From contig NZ_JAUSQK010000001.1 in the NCBI RefSeq assembly GCF_030811115.1, positions 1,054,001 to 1,118,000 on the forward strand: a stretch of 64,000 bases of DNA. The letters are read 5' to 3'. The stretch is from Olsenella profusa DSM 13989 (GTDB lineage: Bacteria; Actinomycetota; Coriobacteriia; Coriobacteriales; Atopobiaceae). A program made the translations under genes and the position numbers. Below, piece by piece: positions 42,353 through 51,965 of this stretch (position 1 is its first letter; each line of letters opens with the position of its first letter). The notes beneath the pieces are model-generated. The model saw only the letters and a list, made by a program, of their open reading frames with translations. It searched no databases and had not been told where the DNA came from.

Positions 42353-42919
42353 ATGGTCCAGGCAGGCGTCGGGGTGGACATGCTCGAGATAGCGCGTATG
42401 GAGTCGGTCATGCGCCGCCGCCCTCACTTCCTTGACGCCGTGTTCACAAAGGACGAGCGAGCCTATTGCGACGCGACGGCGCATCCTGCCGAGCACTATG
42501 CCGCACGCTTTGCCGCGCGAGAGGCGGTGCTCAAGTCGCTGGGAACGGGCTTCTCGGGCGGCATCGGCCTCAAGGACGTCTCGGTGGGCAGAGGCGAGCT
42601 GGGTCGTCCCCTCTGCATCCTGGCGGGCAGGGCCGCCGAGGTCGCCCGCGGCCAGGGCGTGCAGGAGATCGCCCTCTCGCTCTCCACCACACGCGAGGTT
42701 GCCGTGGCCAACGCCGTCGCCATGACGGAGGGATTGCGTCCGCATCAGGAGGAGGCCCCCGACCCCGCCAAGGAGCTGCGGGCGTCCTTCAAGCGGGCGC
42801 GTACCCTCATTGACGAGCTTGAGCGACTGCAGGGCGCGCTGAGCGATACCCTAGAGACCACTGTGGAGGACGAGGCGTCCGAGCACGCGGCCGAGACGCC
42901 CATACGTACGGGAGCGTGA
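42353..42919 (+). CDS. acpS: Holo-[acyl-carrier-protein] synthase with C-terminal extension
   Basis: The first 125 residues are a normal AcpS, which transfers phosphopantetheine to acyl carrier protein: GVGVDMLEIARM with the metal-binding Asp, FTKDERAYC, and AARFAAREAVLKSLGTG with the second acidic ligand. About 60 further residues form a charged, helix-prone tail (KELRASFKRARTLIDELERLQ) not found in standard AcpS. No frameshift is seen, so the tail is part of the protein. It is the first gene of the acpS-nnr-alr-udg-tsaE operon; nnr starts 4 bp downstream. Confidence 0.9.
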   Translation: MVQAGVGVDMLEIARMESVMRRRPHFLDAVFTKDERAYCDATAHPAEHYAARFAAREAVLKSLGTGFSGGIGLKDVSVGRGELGRPLCILAGRAAEVARGQGVQEIALSLSTTREVAVANAVAMTEGLRPHQEEAPDPAKELRASFKRARTLIDELERLQGALSDTLETTVEDEASEHAAETPIRTGA

Positions 42920-42923
42920 CACC

Positions 42924-44540
42924 ATGCAGCCAGTCCTGAACGTCGAGGACATCCGGAGCGTCGAGGCGGACCTCACCGAGGAGGGCGTCAGCGTCTCGGA
43001 GCTCATGCACCGCGCGGGCGTCTCGACGGCGCGCGAGGTCATGGAGATGGGTGACATCCGGGACGTCGTGGTCCTGTCCGGCTTTGGTAACAACGGTGGT
43101 GATGGCTGGGTTGCCGCCGAGGAGCTGCTGCGCCACGGCGTGCACGTGAGCGTGGTGTCGCCCGTGGTGCCCGATGACATCCATGGCGACATCGCCCGCG
43201 TGGTGGCAACCAGCGCCCGTGGCGCCGGTGTGCACGTGGTGGTGGCACCGCCCCGTCAGGAGCTGGAGGAGCTGCTCTCGGGAGTGGACGTCATCATCGA
43301 CGCCATCCTGGGCACGGGCTTCCACGGTGAGCCGCGCACGCCCTTTGACATCTGGATCGACTGCGTCAACGAGTCCGGCATGCGCATCGTGTCCGTGGAC
43401 GTGCCCAGCGGCCTTTCCGCACAGACGGGGCTTGCCGCGGGGCCCTGCGTCTCGGCCGACCTCACGATCACCATGCTGGCGCTCAAGCCGGGCCTCATCT
43501 CGGACCATGGGCGCGACTGCTGCGGCACCATCGTGGTGGCCCCCCTGGCGGAGCAGACGGAGCGCCTGGTGATGGAGGCGGACCCCGTTGCCTGGCGCGC
43601 GGACCTCGAGGACTATGCGGGGCTGCTCCAGCCCCTCTCCAACGGGGACGACAAGTTCACCCGTGGCTCCGTGCTCGTGGTGGGCGGCTCCCTGCGCTTC
43701 CCGGGTGCGCCCGTGATGGCCGCCATGGCAGCCGCGCGCGCCGGTGCGGGCTATGTGACGCTGGCCGTGCCCGATCCCATCGTGCGCATCGTGCAGTCAC
43801 AGCTGCTGGAGATTCCCGTGTTGGGATTGCCTGCCAACGGCAACGGGACCTTTGCCATCGGTGCCGCCGAGAAGATCGCCGAGTTGGCGCAGAAGCGCTC
43901 CGCCACGCTCGTCGGGCCGGGCATGCGCGTGACCTCCGGCACCGTCGGGGTGGTCTCGGGGCTGCTGGGAGTCGATGTCCCGCTCGTCATCGATGCCGAT
44001 GGCATCAACTGCATCAGCCGGCTCACGTCCAACGCCGTGGACGAGTATCCCGAGATGCTCCGCCGTGACAAGCCCCTCATCCTCACGCCGCATCGTGGCG
44101 AGCTGGGACGGCTGGTGGGCCTGCAGGACAATCCACCCACCTCGCTCACCGCCGCCATGGATGCCGCGCGTCGGGTGGTGTGGGCCGATGGCGGCAGCGA
44201 GCTCTGCGTGGTGGCCAAGGGGTCGGCGACGGCCTGCGTGAGCGCGGACGTCGCCTTCCTGCCCAAGCCCGGTCCCGCCTCGCTGGCGACGGCAGGTTCG
44301 GGCGACGTGCTGGGCGGCATCATGGCAACGCTGCTGGCGCGCACGCCCGTGGACAACGAGGACCTTCCCTCCCTGGCCGCGCTCGCCTGCGAGATCCACA
44401 GCTACGCCGGCTCCATCGCCGTCAGCAGCCGCGGATCGCGCGGCGTCATGGCACGCGACATCATCGATGCCCTGGGGCTTGCCGAGGATGCGCTTGAGGA
44501 GGACATTGCCTTCCCCGAGGGGGAGGACGAGGAGGAGTGA
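42924..44540 (+). CDS. nnr: Bifunctional NAD(P)H-hydrate epimerase / ADP-dependent dehydratase
   Basis: The 538-residue fusion repairs hydrated NAD(P)H. The N-terminal epimerase (about 1-215) has GFGNNGGDGWVAAEELL and VDVPSGLSA; the C-terminal ribokinase-like dehydratase (about 230-530) has VVGGSLRFPGAPVMA, IDADGINCI, LTPHRGELGRL and AGSGDVLGGIMATLLA. This is the common bacterial Nnr layout. It overlaps the beginning of the alr frame, indicating coupling. The N-terminus NVEDIRSVEADL is normal for the family. Confidence 0.93.
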   Translation: MQPVLNVEDIRSVEADLTEEGVSVSELMHRAGVSTAREVMEMGDIRDVVVLSGFGNNGGDGWVAAEELLRHGVHVSVVSPVVPDDIHGDIARVVATSARGAGVHVVVAPPRQELEELLSGVDVIIDAILGTGFHGEPRTPFDIWIDCVNESGMRIVSVDVPSGLSAQTGLAAGPCVSADLTITMLALKPGLISDHGRDCCGTIVVAPLAEQTERLVMEADPVAWRADLEDYAGLLQPLSNGDDKFTRGSVLVVGGSLRFPGAPVMAAMAAARAGAGYVTLAVPDPIVRIVQSQLLEIPVLGLPANGNGTFAIGAAEKIAELAQKRSATLVGPGMRVTSGTVGVVSGLLGVDVPLVIDADGINCISRLTSNAVDEYPEMLRRDKPLILTPHRGELGRLVGLQDNPPTSLTAAMDAARRVVWADGGSELCVVAKGSATACVSADVAFLPKPGPASLATAGSGDVLGGIMATLLARTPVDNEDLPSLAALACEIHSYAGSIAVSSRGSRGVMARDIIDALGLAEDALEEDIAFPEGEDEEE

Positions 44541-44542
44541 CG

Positions 44543-45787
44543 ATGGCATACCGTGCCTCCCACGACTATGGGTTCGCAAGCGCTGGCCGCCGCACCGACG
44601 AGGGATGGGCGCACCCCCTGGCCCAGGAGTCCGTACGTCACTGCCCGGACGACCGCTGGGCGTGGGTGGAGATCGACCTCGACGCCCTGCGCGACAACGT
44701 GCGCGCCCTCAGGCAGTTCATGGACTCCCGCACCAAGATGATGTGCGCCGTCAAGGCGGATGCCTATGGCCACGGTGCCGTGCGCTGCGCCAAGGCGATG
44801 CACGCCGCGGGAGCCGACCAGTTTGCCGTCGCCACGGTGGCCGAGGGCGTCGAGCTTCGCAAGGCCGGCATCGGGTGGCCCATCCTCATCCTGGCGGAGC
44901 CCCCCATCGAGAGCGTACGGACGCTCGTGGAGTACGACCTCATGCCGACGGTCCACACCACCGACTTCGCCCTGGCCCTGGGCGAGGCGGCCGTTGCCGT
45001 GGACGTGGTGGCCAAGTACCACCTGGCGGTTGATACGGGCATGACGCGCATCGGCGTGCTGCCCGATGACGTGGTCGAGTTCCGCCGCATGATAGACTTC
45101 CACCGTGGGATCGAGTGCGCGGGCATCTTCACGCACTTCGCCACGGCGGACGTCATCGGCGACTGGGACTTCAAGCAGCAGGTGTCACGCTTCGACCATG
45201 CCGTGGCGGCGCTTGAGGCCGCGGGCCTCGACCATGGCCTCGTGCACTGCAACAACACCCCCGCCACGATCCTCCATCCCGAGCTGCAGCACGACATGTG
45301 CCGCGTGGGCATTGGCCTCTACGGCCTGCACCCTGCCGACACGACGGTGCCGCGTGTGAGCCTGCGGCCCGTCATGAGCGTGCGCGCCCGCATCACGCGC
45401 GTCATCAATCCCGCGGTGGGCGAGGGCGTCGGCTATGGGCTCACGTATCGCGTGCCCACGCCCAACATCCAGATCGCCACGGTGCCCCTGGGCTATGCGG
45501 ACGGCCTTGCGCGCTCGCTCTCCAATCGCATGGACGTGCTGGTTGCCGGCCGCCGCGCCCGTCAGGTGGGGCGCATCTGCATGGATCAGTTCATGGTCGC
45601 CAACGACGTGAGCGGCATCCGCGCCTATCGCGCCGCGGCGCCGGTCGAACGGGGCGACGTAGTCACCATCATGGGCGCCGATGGCAACGAGGAGATCACC
45701 GCGGACGAGCTCGCGTCCCTGCGCGGCACCATCAACTACGAGGTCACCTGCAACTTCTCACAGCGCCTCGAGAGAGTCTACGTATAG
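44543..45787 (+). CDS. alr: Alanine racemase
   Basis: The 414-residue PLP enzyme makes D-alanine for peptidoglycan. The PLP lysine lies in MCAVKADAYGHGA (about residue 76), and the C-terminal domain has RVGIGLYGL, GEGVGYGLTYR and the catalytic tyrosine region GRICMDQFMV. The N-terminus is about 30 residues longer than most Alr proteins, before WAWVEIDLDAL. The ATG at 44543 has GAGGAGGAG upstream and follows the nnr stop by 2 bp. Confidence 0.94.
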   Translation: MAYRASHDYGFASAGRRTDEGWAHPLAQESVRHCPDDRWAWVEIDLDALRDNVRALRQFMDSRTKMMCAVKADAYGHGAVRCAKAMHAAGADQFAVATVAEGVELRKAGIGWPILILAEPPIESVRTLVEYDLMPTVHTTDFALALGEAAVAVDVVAKYHLAVDTGMTRIGVLPDDVVEFRRMIDFHRGIECAGIFTHFATADVIGDWDFKQQVSRFDHAVAALEAAGLDHGLVHCNNTPATILHPELQHDMCRVGIGLYGLHPADTTVPRVSLRPVMSVRARITRVINPAVGEGVGYGLTYRVPTPNIQIATVPLGYADGLARSLSNRMDVLVAGRRARQVGRICMDQFMVANDVSGIRAYRAAAPVERGDVVTIMGADGNEEITADELASLRGTINYEVTCNFSQRLERVYV

Positions 45788-45796
45788 GGGGAGCAC

Positions 45797-46411
45797 ATGT
45801 CCGTCATGCACATACCTGGCCATGAGCACCAGAGGCCCGGGGAGGTGACGCTTGAGGAGATCAGGTCCGTCATGGGCAACTGCCAGCTCTGCGAACTGGG
45901 GCAGACCCGTACCAACCTGGTGTTTGGCGTGGGCTACCCGCATGCCCGCGTGATGTTCATCGGCGAGGGACCCGGCAAGAACGAGGACCTCCAGGGCGAG
46001 CCGTTCGTGGGCGCGGCAGGCAAGAAGCTGGACTCCCTCCTCTCCATCGCGGGCCTCACGCGTGACCAGATCTACATCGCCAACGTGGTCAAGTGCCGTC
46101 CCCCCGGCAACCGCAACCCCCGCCCGGAGGAGATCGAGGCCTGCTCCCCCTTCCTGCGCGAGCAGGTGCGCTCCATATGGCCCGACGTCATCGTGTGCCT
46201 GGGCAACTTTGCCTCGCAGTGGCTGCTCAAGACCGAGATGGGCGTCACCAAGCTGCGCGGCAAGCTGTATCAGACCGGGCACTTCGTGGTGTGTCCCACC
46301 TTCCACCCGGCGGCGTGCATCTACCATGCCGACTGGCAGCCCCTGCTGGAGCAGGACCTCGCCCTGGTGGGCGCCTGGCTCAGGGAGCATCCCACGGAGG
46401 GTGCACGGTGA
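45797..46411 (+). CDS. Type-4/5 uracil-DNA glycosylase (Fe-S family)
   Basis: The 204-residue enzyme removes uracil from DNA. The active-site motif GEGPGKNEDLQGEPFVG (about 55-71) and the distal motif FHPAA are present, together with four iron-sulfur ligand candidates: CQLC near residue 31, KCRPPGNR near 98 and CSPF near 117. This is the family-4 pattern. It overlaps tsaE by one base (TGATG), confirming operon membership. Confidence 0.92.
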   Translation: MSVMHIPGHEHQRPGEVTLEEIRSVMGNCQLCELGQTRTNLVFGVGYPHARVMFIGEGPGKNEDLQGEPFVGAAGKKLDSLLSIAGLTRDQIYIANVVKCRPPGNRNPRPEEIEACSPFLREQVRSIWPDVIVCLGNFASQWLLKTEMGVTKLRGKLYQTGHFVVCPTFHPAACIYHADWQPLLEQDLALVGAWLREHPTEGAR

Positions 46412-46917
46412 TGGCAGCGTCGTTCGAGACGATGTCGCACTCCCCGGACGAGACCATCGCGCTGGGGCGGGCGCTGGGCGCCCTTCTGCATGCCGGTGAC
46501 GTGCTGGTGCTCACGGGGGACCTCGGTGCGGGAAAGACACAGCTCGCCAAGGGCGCTGCCGCGGGCATGGGTGTGAGGGACGACGTCACCAGTCCCACCT
46601 TCACCATCGAGATGGTCCACGATGGTGCCGACATGCCGCTGTACCACTTTGACCTCTATCGCCTGGACGACCCCGGACAGCTGGAGGACGTCGGCCTCTA
46701 CGATGCCCTGGGATCCGATGGCCCCTGCCTCATCGAGTGGGGCGAGCGGTTTGTGGACGAGATTGGCCCCGAGCGTGTGGACGTGGTGCTCACACGCCTG
46801 GATGAGCAGGTGGGGGAGGGTGTCGAGCCACCGCGCCGCATCCGTGTGGAGGCGCATGACGCCCGCGGCGAAGAGCTCGTCCGCGCCCTGGGCGCCCGCT
46901 GGGACAACGTCTCGTAA
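46411..46917 (+). CDS. tsaE: tRNA threonylcarbamoyladenosine biosynthesis ATPase TsaE
   Basis: The 168-residue P-loop ATPase has the Walker A motif GDLGAGKTQLAKG (about 35-47), the switch-like SPTFTIEMVH, YHFDLYRLDDP and the C-terminal IEWGERF. TsaE supports the TsaB-TsaD complex in making t6A37 in ANN-decoding tRNAs. The ATG overlaps the stop of the glycosylase gene. The gene for the TsaB-RimI-TsaD fusion begins about 230 bp downstream. Confidence 0.93.
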   Translation: MAASFETMSHSPDETIALGRALGALLHAGDVLVLTGDLGAGKTQLAKGAAAGMGVRDDVTSPTFTIEMVHDGADMPLYHFDLYRLDDPGQLEDVGLYDALGSDGPCLIEWGERFVDEIGPERVDVVLTRLDEQVGEGVEPPRRIRVEAHDARGEELVRALGARWDNVS

Positions 46918-47079
46918 CGTGACCTTGCCTCGCCGTCCCTGAGGTGGCACGGCCGGGCACGATGGCGGCGCGCGCCGCGTCCTTGCCCAGGACGTCCGTA
47001 GGGCCTGCGCGCGGCCTTGTCCACGGGCATCCCGACAGGTCGGCGCATGCGTTTTCGTTCCGGCTGGCGATGGGAGCGC

Positions 47080-47085
47080 TACACT
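47080..47085 (+). promoter_or_regulatory. Candidate -10 box for the tsaB-rimI-tsaD gene
   Basis: A TACACT box lies 10 bp before an in-frame GTG and 64 bp before the chosen start. A weak TTCCGG sits 16 bp upstream. The 231-bp gap 46918-47148 has no other gene. Confidence 0.35.
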
Positions 47086-47148
47086 GGCTAGGCTGTGACG
47101 TTTGATGCCGACCGCGGCGTGCGCGGCCGACGAGGGATGGGTGTTGTG

Positions 47149-49578
47149 ATGTCCGCCGTGCTTGCGCTTGATACCTCTACCGACATGCTGGCCTGCGCCG
47201 CTGCGCGCGTGGAGGCGGGCGAGGTCGAGCCTTTGGCCTCGGGAGACCACCTCTGTCGCCGTAAGGCGAACGTGGAGCTTGCCACCACGGCCCTCGACGT
47301 GCTGAGGCGGGCGGGACTTTCCATGGCGGACGTCGACCAGGTGCTGGTTGGTCGTGGCCCAGGCTCGTTCACGGGCGTGCGCATCGGCATTGCGACGGCA
47401 AAGGGCCTAGCCTGCGGTCTGGGCGTGCCCCTGCACGGCGCCTCCACGCTGGACGCCGTCGCCTGGACGGCCTGGGGGGCCGGTCGGCGCGGCAGGCTCG
47501 CCGTGGTGGGCGACGCCATGCGTGGCGAGGTGTATCCGGGTCTCTACCTGCTGGACGACGAGGGCGCACATCGCCGCTTCGAGGCGGAGCGCGTGCTCAA
47601 GGCCGATGCGGCAGTGGCGGAGCTTGCCGACCTCCCGGATGTTGGGGAGCTGACCCTCACGGGCGACGGCCTCAAGAGGTATCGCACCCGCTTCGAGGGC
47701 GCAGGCCTTACGGACGTCCTGGAGGAGGGCCTCTGGCATCCCACGGGCGAGGGCCTGGTGCGTGCCGCCACCGCGCCCGACTTCGTGCCCGCCCTCGGTG
47801 ACGGCGACCCCGCGCTGGTGCTGCCCATCTACACGCGCCTCTCCGACGCCGAGGAGAACGAGCGCACGCGCCTGGGGCTCAAGGAGCCCGTCTCGGTGGA
47901 GACCACCGGCGTGGCGGACCTCCTGGCCGGCCGTCACCTGCAGCTGCGTCCCATGCTGCCGGCCGACCTCGACGCCGTCGCCGCCCTCGATGGCGCAGCC
48001 TTCGAGGGGGCGGTGCACACCCCCTGGACGCGCGCCCAGTTCGCCCAGGAGCTCGGCCAGCCCCAGCGCAGCTGGTGGGTCGCACACGACCAGGGCACCA
48101 TCATCGGGTATGCGGGCGGCCAGCTTGCCGGCGCGGACTTCGAGGTCACGGACGTGGCCGTCGCGGCGGGCCATCGTCGTCGGGGCATCGCGTCGCGCCT
48201 GGTGGCGCGCATCGCCTACGACGGGCACACCTATGGCGCCTCCACGATCTCGCTCGAGGTGGAGGCGGAGAACGTCGCGGGCCGTACGCTCTATGAGGGC
48301 ATGGGCTTCAGGCAGGTGGGCCGGCGTCCCAACTACTATGGCCAGGGCAAGGATGCCCTGATCCTGCGGGCCGACCTGCCCCTCAGGGCGGATGCCGCAC
48401 TCGTGGCGGAGGCGCCCGGGCCCAGCGCCTCCATCCGCCCCTGGTCCATCGTCCCCGCGCCGCGCAGCGAGGAGGCCCAGGCTGCCCTTGCCACCGCTGG
48501 CGACCTCGTGCTCGCCATCGAGTCCTCCTGCGACGAGACGGCCATGGCCATCATCGATGCGCAGGGAACCATCTGCGCGAACGTGGTGGCGACCTCCGTG
48601 GACTTCCATGCCCGCTTCGGCGGCGTCGTGCCCGAGATCGCAAGCCGCAAGCACGTGGAGGCCATCGTCGGCGTCTTCGAGGAGACGCTCGCCCAGGCCG
48701 GCCGACACTTTGGCTGCGACACGCTCGCCCCCTCCGACCTCGCCTGCGTGGGTGTGACCACAGGGCCCGGCCTCGTTGGCGCCCTGGTGGTGGGCCTCGC
48801 CTTCGCCAAGGGGCTCTGCGCCGCCACGGGCCTGCCCCTCACCTCGGTCAACCACCTCGAGGGGCACCTCATGGCCAACCTCTTCGAGGCGCCCGACCTC
48901 ACGCCGCCCTTCGTGGCCAGCCTCGTCTCGGGTGGCAATACCATGCTCGTGCACGTGCAGGCATGGGGAGACTACGAGGTCCTGGGCACGACCATCGACG
49001 ATGCGGTGGGGGAGGCCTTCGACAAGGTGGCCAAGGCCCTGGGACTGGGCTATCCCGGTGGGCCCGTCATCAGCAGGCTGGCTGCCACGGGCAACAGGAA
49101 GGCCATCCACTTCCCGCGCGCCATGATGCACAGCCACGACTACCGCTTCTCGCTCAGTGGGCTCAAGACCGCGGTCATCACCTACATCGAGGGGGAGGGC
49201 AGGGCGGGGCGTGCCATCAACCTGCCCGACCTTGCGGCGTCCTTCGAGGCCGCGGTCATCGACGTGCAGGTGTCCAAGGCCATCACGGCGATGGAGGAGA
49301 CGGGCGTCTCGGACTTCTGCCTGGGCGGCGGCGTGGCGGCAAACCCCGAGCTCCGCGCCGCGTACAAGAGGAGGCTTGGCCGGCGTGGCGTGCGCGTGAC
49401 AGTGCCGCCCCTGGCGGTGTGTGGCGACAACGGGGCCATGATCGCCCTCGTGGCCCTGCGCAACTGGCGATCGGGCGTCACGGTACCGCTCACGCAGGAC
49501 GCCGATCCCAACGCCCGGCTGGGCAGCTGGTCGTCACCCGAGCCGCCTGTGGTGGGACAGGGCTGGCCTCGGCGCTAG
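47149..49578 (+). CDS. tsaD: TsaB-RimI-TsaD three-domain fusion protein
   Basis: One uninterrupted frame of 809 codons encodes three enzymes usually made separately. Residues 1 to about 240 are TsaB (LALDTSTDMLACA, GRGPGSFTGVRIG). About 263-410 are a GNAT acetyltransferase like RimI (VTDVAVAAGHRRRGIASRLV, EVEAENVAGRTLYEGMGF), which acetylates ribosomal protein S18. About 452-805 are TsaD (AIESSCDETAMAI, metal motif NHLEGHLMAN, GGGVAANPELR). TsaB and TsaD together transfer threonylcarbamoyl to A37 of tRNA. Start choice is uncertain: 47149 (MSAVLAL) fits the TsaB N-terminus; GTG 47095 and ATG 47137 are in frame upstream. Confidence 0.9.
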   Translation: MSAVLALDTSTDMLACAAARVEAGEVEPLASGDHLCRRKANVELATTALDVLRRAGLSMADVDQVLVGRGPGSFTGVRIGIATAKGLACGLGVPLHGASTLDAVAWTAWGAGRRGRLAVVGDAMRGEVYPGLYLLDDEGAHRRFEAERVLKADAAVAELADLPDVGELTLTGDGLKRYRTRFEGAGLTDVLEEGLWHPTGEGLVRAATAPDFVPALGDGDPALVLPIYTRLSDAEENERTRLGLKEPVSVETTGVADLLAGRHLQLRPMLPADLDAVAALDGAAFEGAVHTPWTRAQFAQELGQPQRSWWVAHDQGTIIGYAGGQLAGADFEVTDVAVAAGHRRRGIASRLVARIAYDGHTYGASTISLEVEAENVAGRTLYEGMGFRQVGRRPNYYGQGKDALILRADLPLRADAALVAEAPGPSASIRPWSIVPAPRSEEAQAALATAGDLVLAIESSCDETAMAIIDAQGTICANVVATSVDFHARFGGVVPEIASRKHVEAIVGVFEETLAQAGRHFGCDTLAPSDLACVGVTTGPGLVGALVVGLAFAKGLCAATGLPLTSVNHLEGHLMANLFEAPDLTPPFVASLVSGGNTMLVHVQAWGDYEVLGTTIDDAVGEAFDKVAKALGLGYPGGPVISRLAATGNRKAIHFPRAMMHSHDYRFSLSGLKTAVITYIEGEGRAGRAINLPDLAASFEAAVIDVQVSKAITAMEETGVSDFCLGGGVAANPELRAAYKRRLGRRGVRVTVPPLAVCGDNGAMIALVALRNWRSGVTVPLTQDADPNARLGSWSSPEPPVVGQGWPRR

Positions 49579-49740
49579 CGGTGCGGTAGGCGGTGCGCCC
49601 CCGAGCGTTTCCTTCGTGTTTCCCCAACGTATCCAGGCCGCGCACCGTTTTGTCCCGGGGCGACGCGGCGGCCTACCGTTGACCTACACTGGTACCGTAG
49701 TGCCACGCCTTTCACGTATGTAGTTGCAAGGGGGACTGCC

Positions 49741-50673
49741 ATGAATACTGATTCCACAGACATGCATGCCACGGCGGGCGGCGCGGGGGCTGGCCTGTCC
49801 CGCCGCACGTTCCTCAGGCTCTCGGGCATGGCGGCCCTGGGCACGGCGGGCGCCGGCATCCTTGCGGGGTGCGGGCCCTCCACCGAGACGGACGACAAGG
49901 GCGCCAGCCAGTCCTCCTCGGCCGCAGGCTTTGGTGACAACGGGACGATGCGCGTGGGCATGGAGGTCGCCTACCCGCCGTACAACTTCCAGGTCTCCGA
50001 GGAGTCCGACAACACCATTCCCGTCGAGGGCCAGGATGGCGCCTATGCCGACGGCTACGACATCGTCTTCGCCAAGAAGATCGGCGAGGCGCTCGGCCTG
50101 ACGCCCGTCGCCGTGAAGATGGAGTTCTCCGGCCTGGTCGAAGGGCTCACCAACGGCACCATCGACATCATCTGCGGCGGCATGACGGCCACCGACGAGC
50201 GCCGCCAGTCCATCGACTTCTCCGACCCCTACTGGGACGGTCACTATGGCCTGCTGGTGAAGAAGGGCTCCCCCTACGAGCACGCCACGAGCTTCGCCGA
50301 CTTCAAGGGCGCCTCGGTGCTCGGGCAGCGCGACACGCTGTTGGATGACGTGATCGACGAGATCGACGGCGTCAACCACCTCACCCCCGTCGACTCGGTG
50401 CCCGCGCAGCTCTCCAACCTCAACCAGGGGACCTGCGACGCCATCACGTACGACGTGGAGAACGCCAAGGGCCTGCTGGCCGCCAACCCCGATCTCGCCC
50501 AGGTGGAGTTCGATGGCAACCCCATCCTCTTCTCCGAGGATGCGCCCATCAACGCCGGCATCGCCAAGGGGCACGACGACGTGCTCGCCAAGATCGACGA
50601 TGCCATCAACGCCGTCCCGCAGGACGAGCGCCAGGCCTACTGGGATGCCGTGCAGGAGCGTCTGCCCGAGTAG
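49741..50673 (+). CDS. Polar amino acid ABC transporter substrate-binding lipoprotein
   Basis: The 310-residue protein has a twin-arginine-like signal (SRRTFLRLSGMAALG) followed by a lipobox (ILAGC, Cys at about residue 44), so it is probably exported by Tat and lipidated. The mature part is a type-2 periplasmic binding fold: MRVGMEVAYPPYNF, DGYDIVFAKKIGEALGL, NGTIDIICGGMTATDERR and DFSDPYWDG. These are standard for polar amino acid binding proteins. The permease and ATPase follow in order, 74 bp and an overlap away. The specific amino acid cannot be told. Confidence 0.93.
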   Translation: MNTDSTDMHATAGGAGAGLSRRTFLRLSGMAALGTAGAGILAGCGPSTETDDKGASQSSSAAGFGDNGTMRVGMEVAYPPYNFQVSEESDNTIPVEGQDGAYADGYDIVFAKKIGEALGLTPVAVKMEFSGLVEGLTNGTIDIICGGMTATDERRQSIDFSDPYWDGHYGLLVKKGSPYEHATSFADFKGASVLGQRDTLLDDVIDEIDGVNHLTPVDSVPAQLSNLNQGTCDAITYDVENAKGLLAANPDLAQVEFDGNPILFSEDAPINAGIAKGHDDVLAKIDDAINAVPQDERQAYWDAVQERLPE

Positions 50674-50747
50674 GGCGCAGCCCCCGCGCCACGGCGCCTC
50701 CCGTGCCGCCACGGGGCCCTCCGACCGATCCAAAGGAGCCTTTCCCC

Positions 50748-51965
50748 ATGCAGGATTCCAACAGTGCGGCCAAGGGACGCCTCGCGCGCGTCCGGGCGTT
50801 CCTTCTGGAGGAGCACCGCTACGTGTTTCTGGGCACGAGCATCCTCGCCCTCTGCGGCCTCTGGCTCGCCAACCAGGCGCACTCGCCCCTGAGCCTCCTC
50901 AACCATGCCCGTGGCCTCGAGACGGCGCTGTACTACGTGCTCGTGGCATGGCTTGCGGTGTCCGCCCTGGCGCTCGTCAGCAAGCTCACACATTGGAAGG
51001 GTGACGCCTACGTGCGCACCTCGCCGTTCGCCCGTCCCGCCGCCCGGCGGGCCGAGCGCTACCTGTCGTATGTCATCTGGGCCGTCACGCTGGCGTTCAT
51101 CGTCGACCGCGTGGTTCTGGGGTGCGTCTACACGGTGCAGTGGGGCAGGGCGCAGGCCACCAACCCCAGCGACTTCCTGGGGTCGACGGTCTACATGCTC
51201 CACCATATGGGGTCGACGTTCGTGCAGGGCATCATCAACACCGTGATCATCGCGCTCGTGGGCACCATCGTGGCGTTCTTCCTAGCGTTGGCTCTGGTGT
51301 TCCTACGCCTGCAGGAGCCCGACCGCTCCGACAACGACTGCGTGCGCCTCCTCAAGGTGGTGGGCTCGGGCTTTGCCAGGGTCTACTCGCAGGTCGTGCG
51401 TGGCACGCCCATGATGATCCAGGGCCTCATCATCTACTATGCCGGCACCGGCATCCTCACGGGACAGGGCATGACGCCCACGCAGGTGCTGAACGTGTGG
51501 TCGCCGTTCAACGCCGCCCTGGTCACGGTCTCGCTCAACTCGACCGCCTACATGATGGAGGTGCTGCGCTCGGGCATCGGTGCCGTCGACCCCGGGCAGA
51601 CCGAGGCCGCGCGTTCCCTGGGCCTCTCGCAGTGGCAGGCCATGCGCAAGGTCGTCTTCCCGCAGGGCATCAAGAACTCGATTCCCGCCCTCTCCAACGA
51701 GCTGGTCATCAACATCAAGGACTCGTCGGTGCTCATGGCCATCGGCGTACTCGAGCTGACGTTTGCCACGCGCACCATCGCAGGCGTCTACTACAAGCAG
51801 ATGGAGATGTACGTCGCCTCCGCGATCGTGTACCTCATCCTCACGCTGGTGGCATCGTGGGCGCTGTCAAGGTTCGAGCGGGCGTTCGACACCGACGCCC
51901 GGCCCGTGGTGATGGGGACGTCCGACCACCTGCCCGTCGCAGGGGAGAAGGGGGGCGAGGCGTGA
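50748..51965 (+). CDS. Polar amino acid ABC transporter permease
   Basis: The 405-residue permease has an unusually long N-terminal part (about 160 residues with three or four hydrophobic segments) before the standard permease domain, which shows [37 protein letters not shown] and the coupling region [18 protein letters not shown]. The EAA-type motif lies in that last stretch. AAAGGAG precedes the ATG. The stop overlaps the ATPase start (TGATG). Confidence 0.92.
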   Translation: MQDSNSAAKGRLARVRAFLLEEHRYVFLGTSILALCGLWLANQAHSPLSLLNHARGLETALYYVLVAWLAVSALALVSKLTHWKGDAYVRTSPFARPAARRAERYLSYVIWAVTLAFIVDRVVLGCVYTVQWGRAQATNPSDFLGSTVYMLHHMGSTFVQGIINTVIIALVGTIVAFFLALALVFLRLQEPDRSDNDCVRLLKVVGSGFARVYSQVVRGTPMMIQGLIIYYAGTGILTGQGMTPTQVLNVWSPFNAALVTVSLNSTAYMMEVLRSGIGAVDPGQTEAARSLGLSQWQAMRKVVFPQGIKNSIPALSNELVINIKDSSVLMAIGVLELTFATRTIAGVYYKQMEMYVASAIVYLILTLVASWALSRFERAFDTDARPVVMGTSDHLPVAGEKGGEA

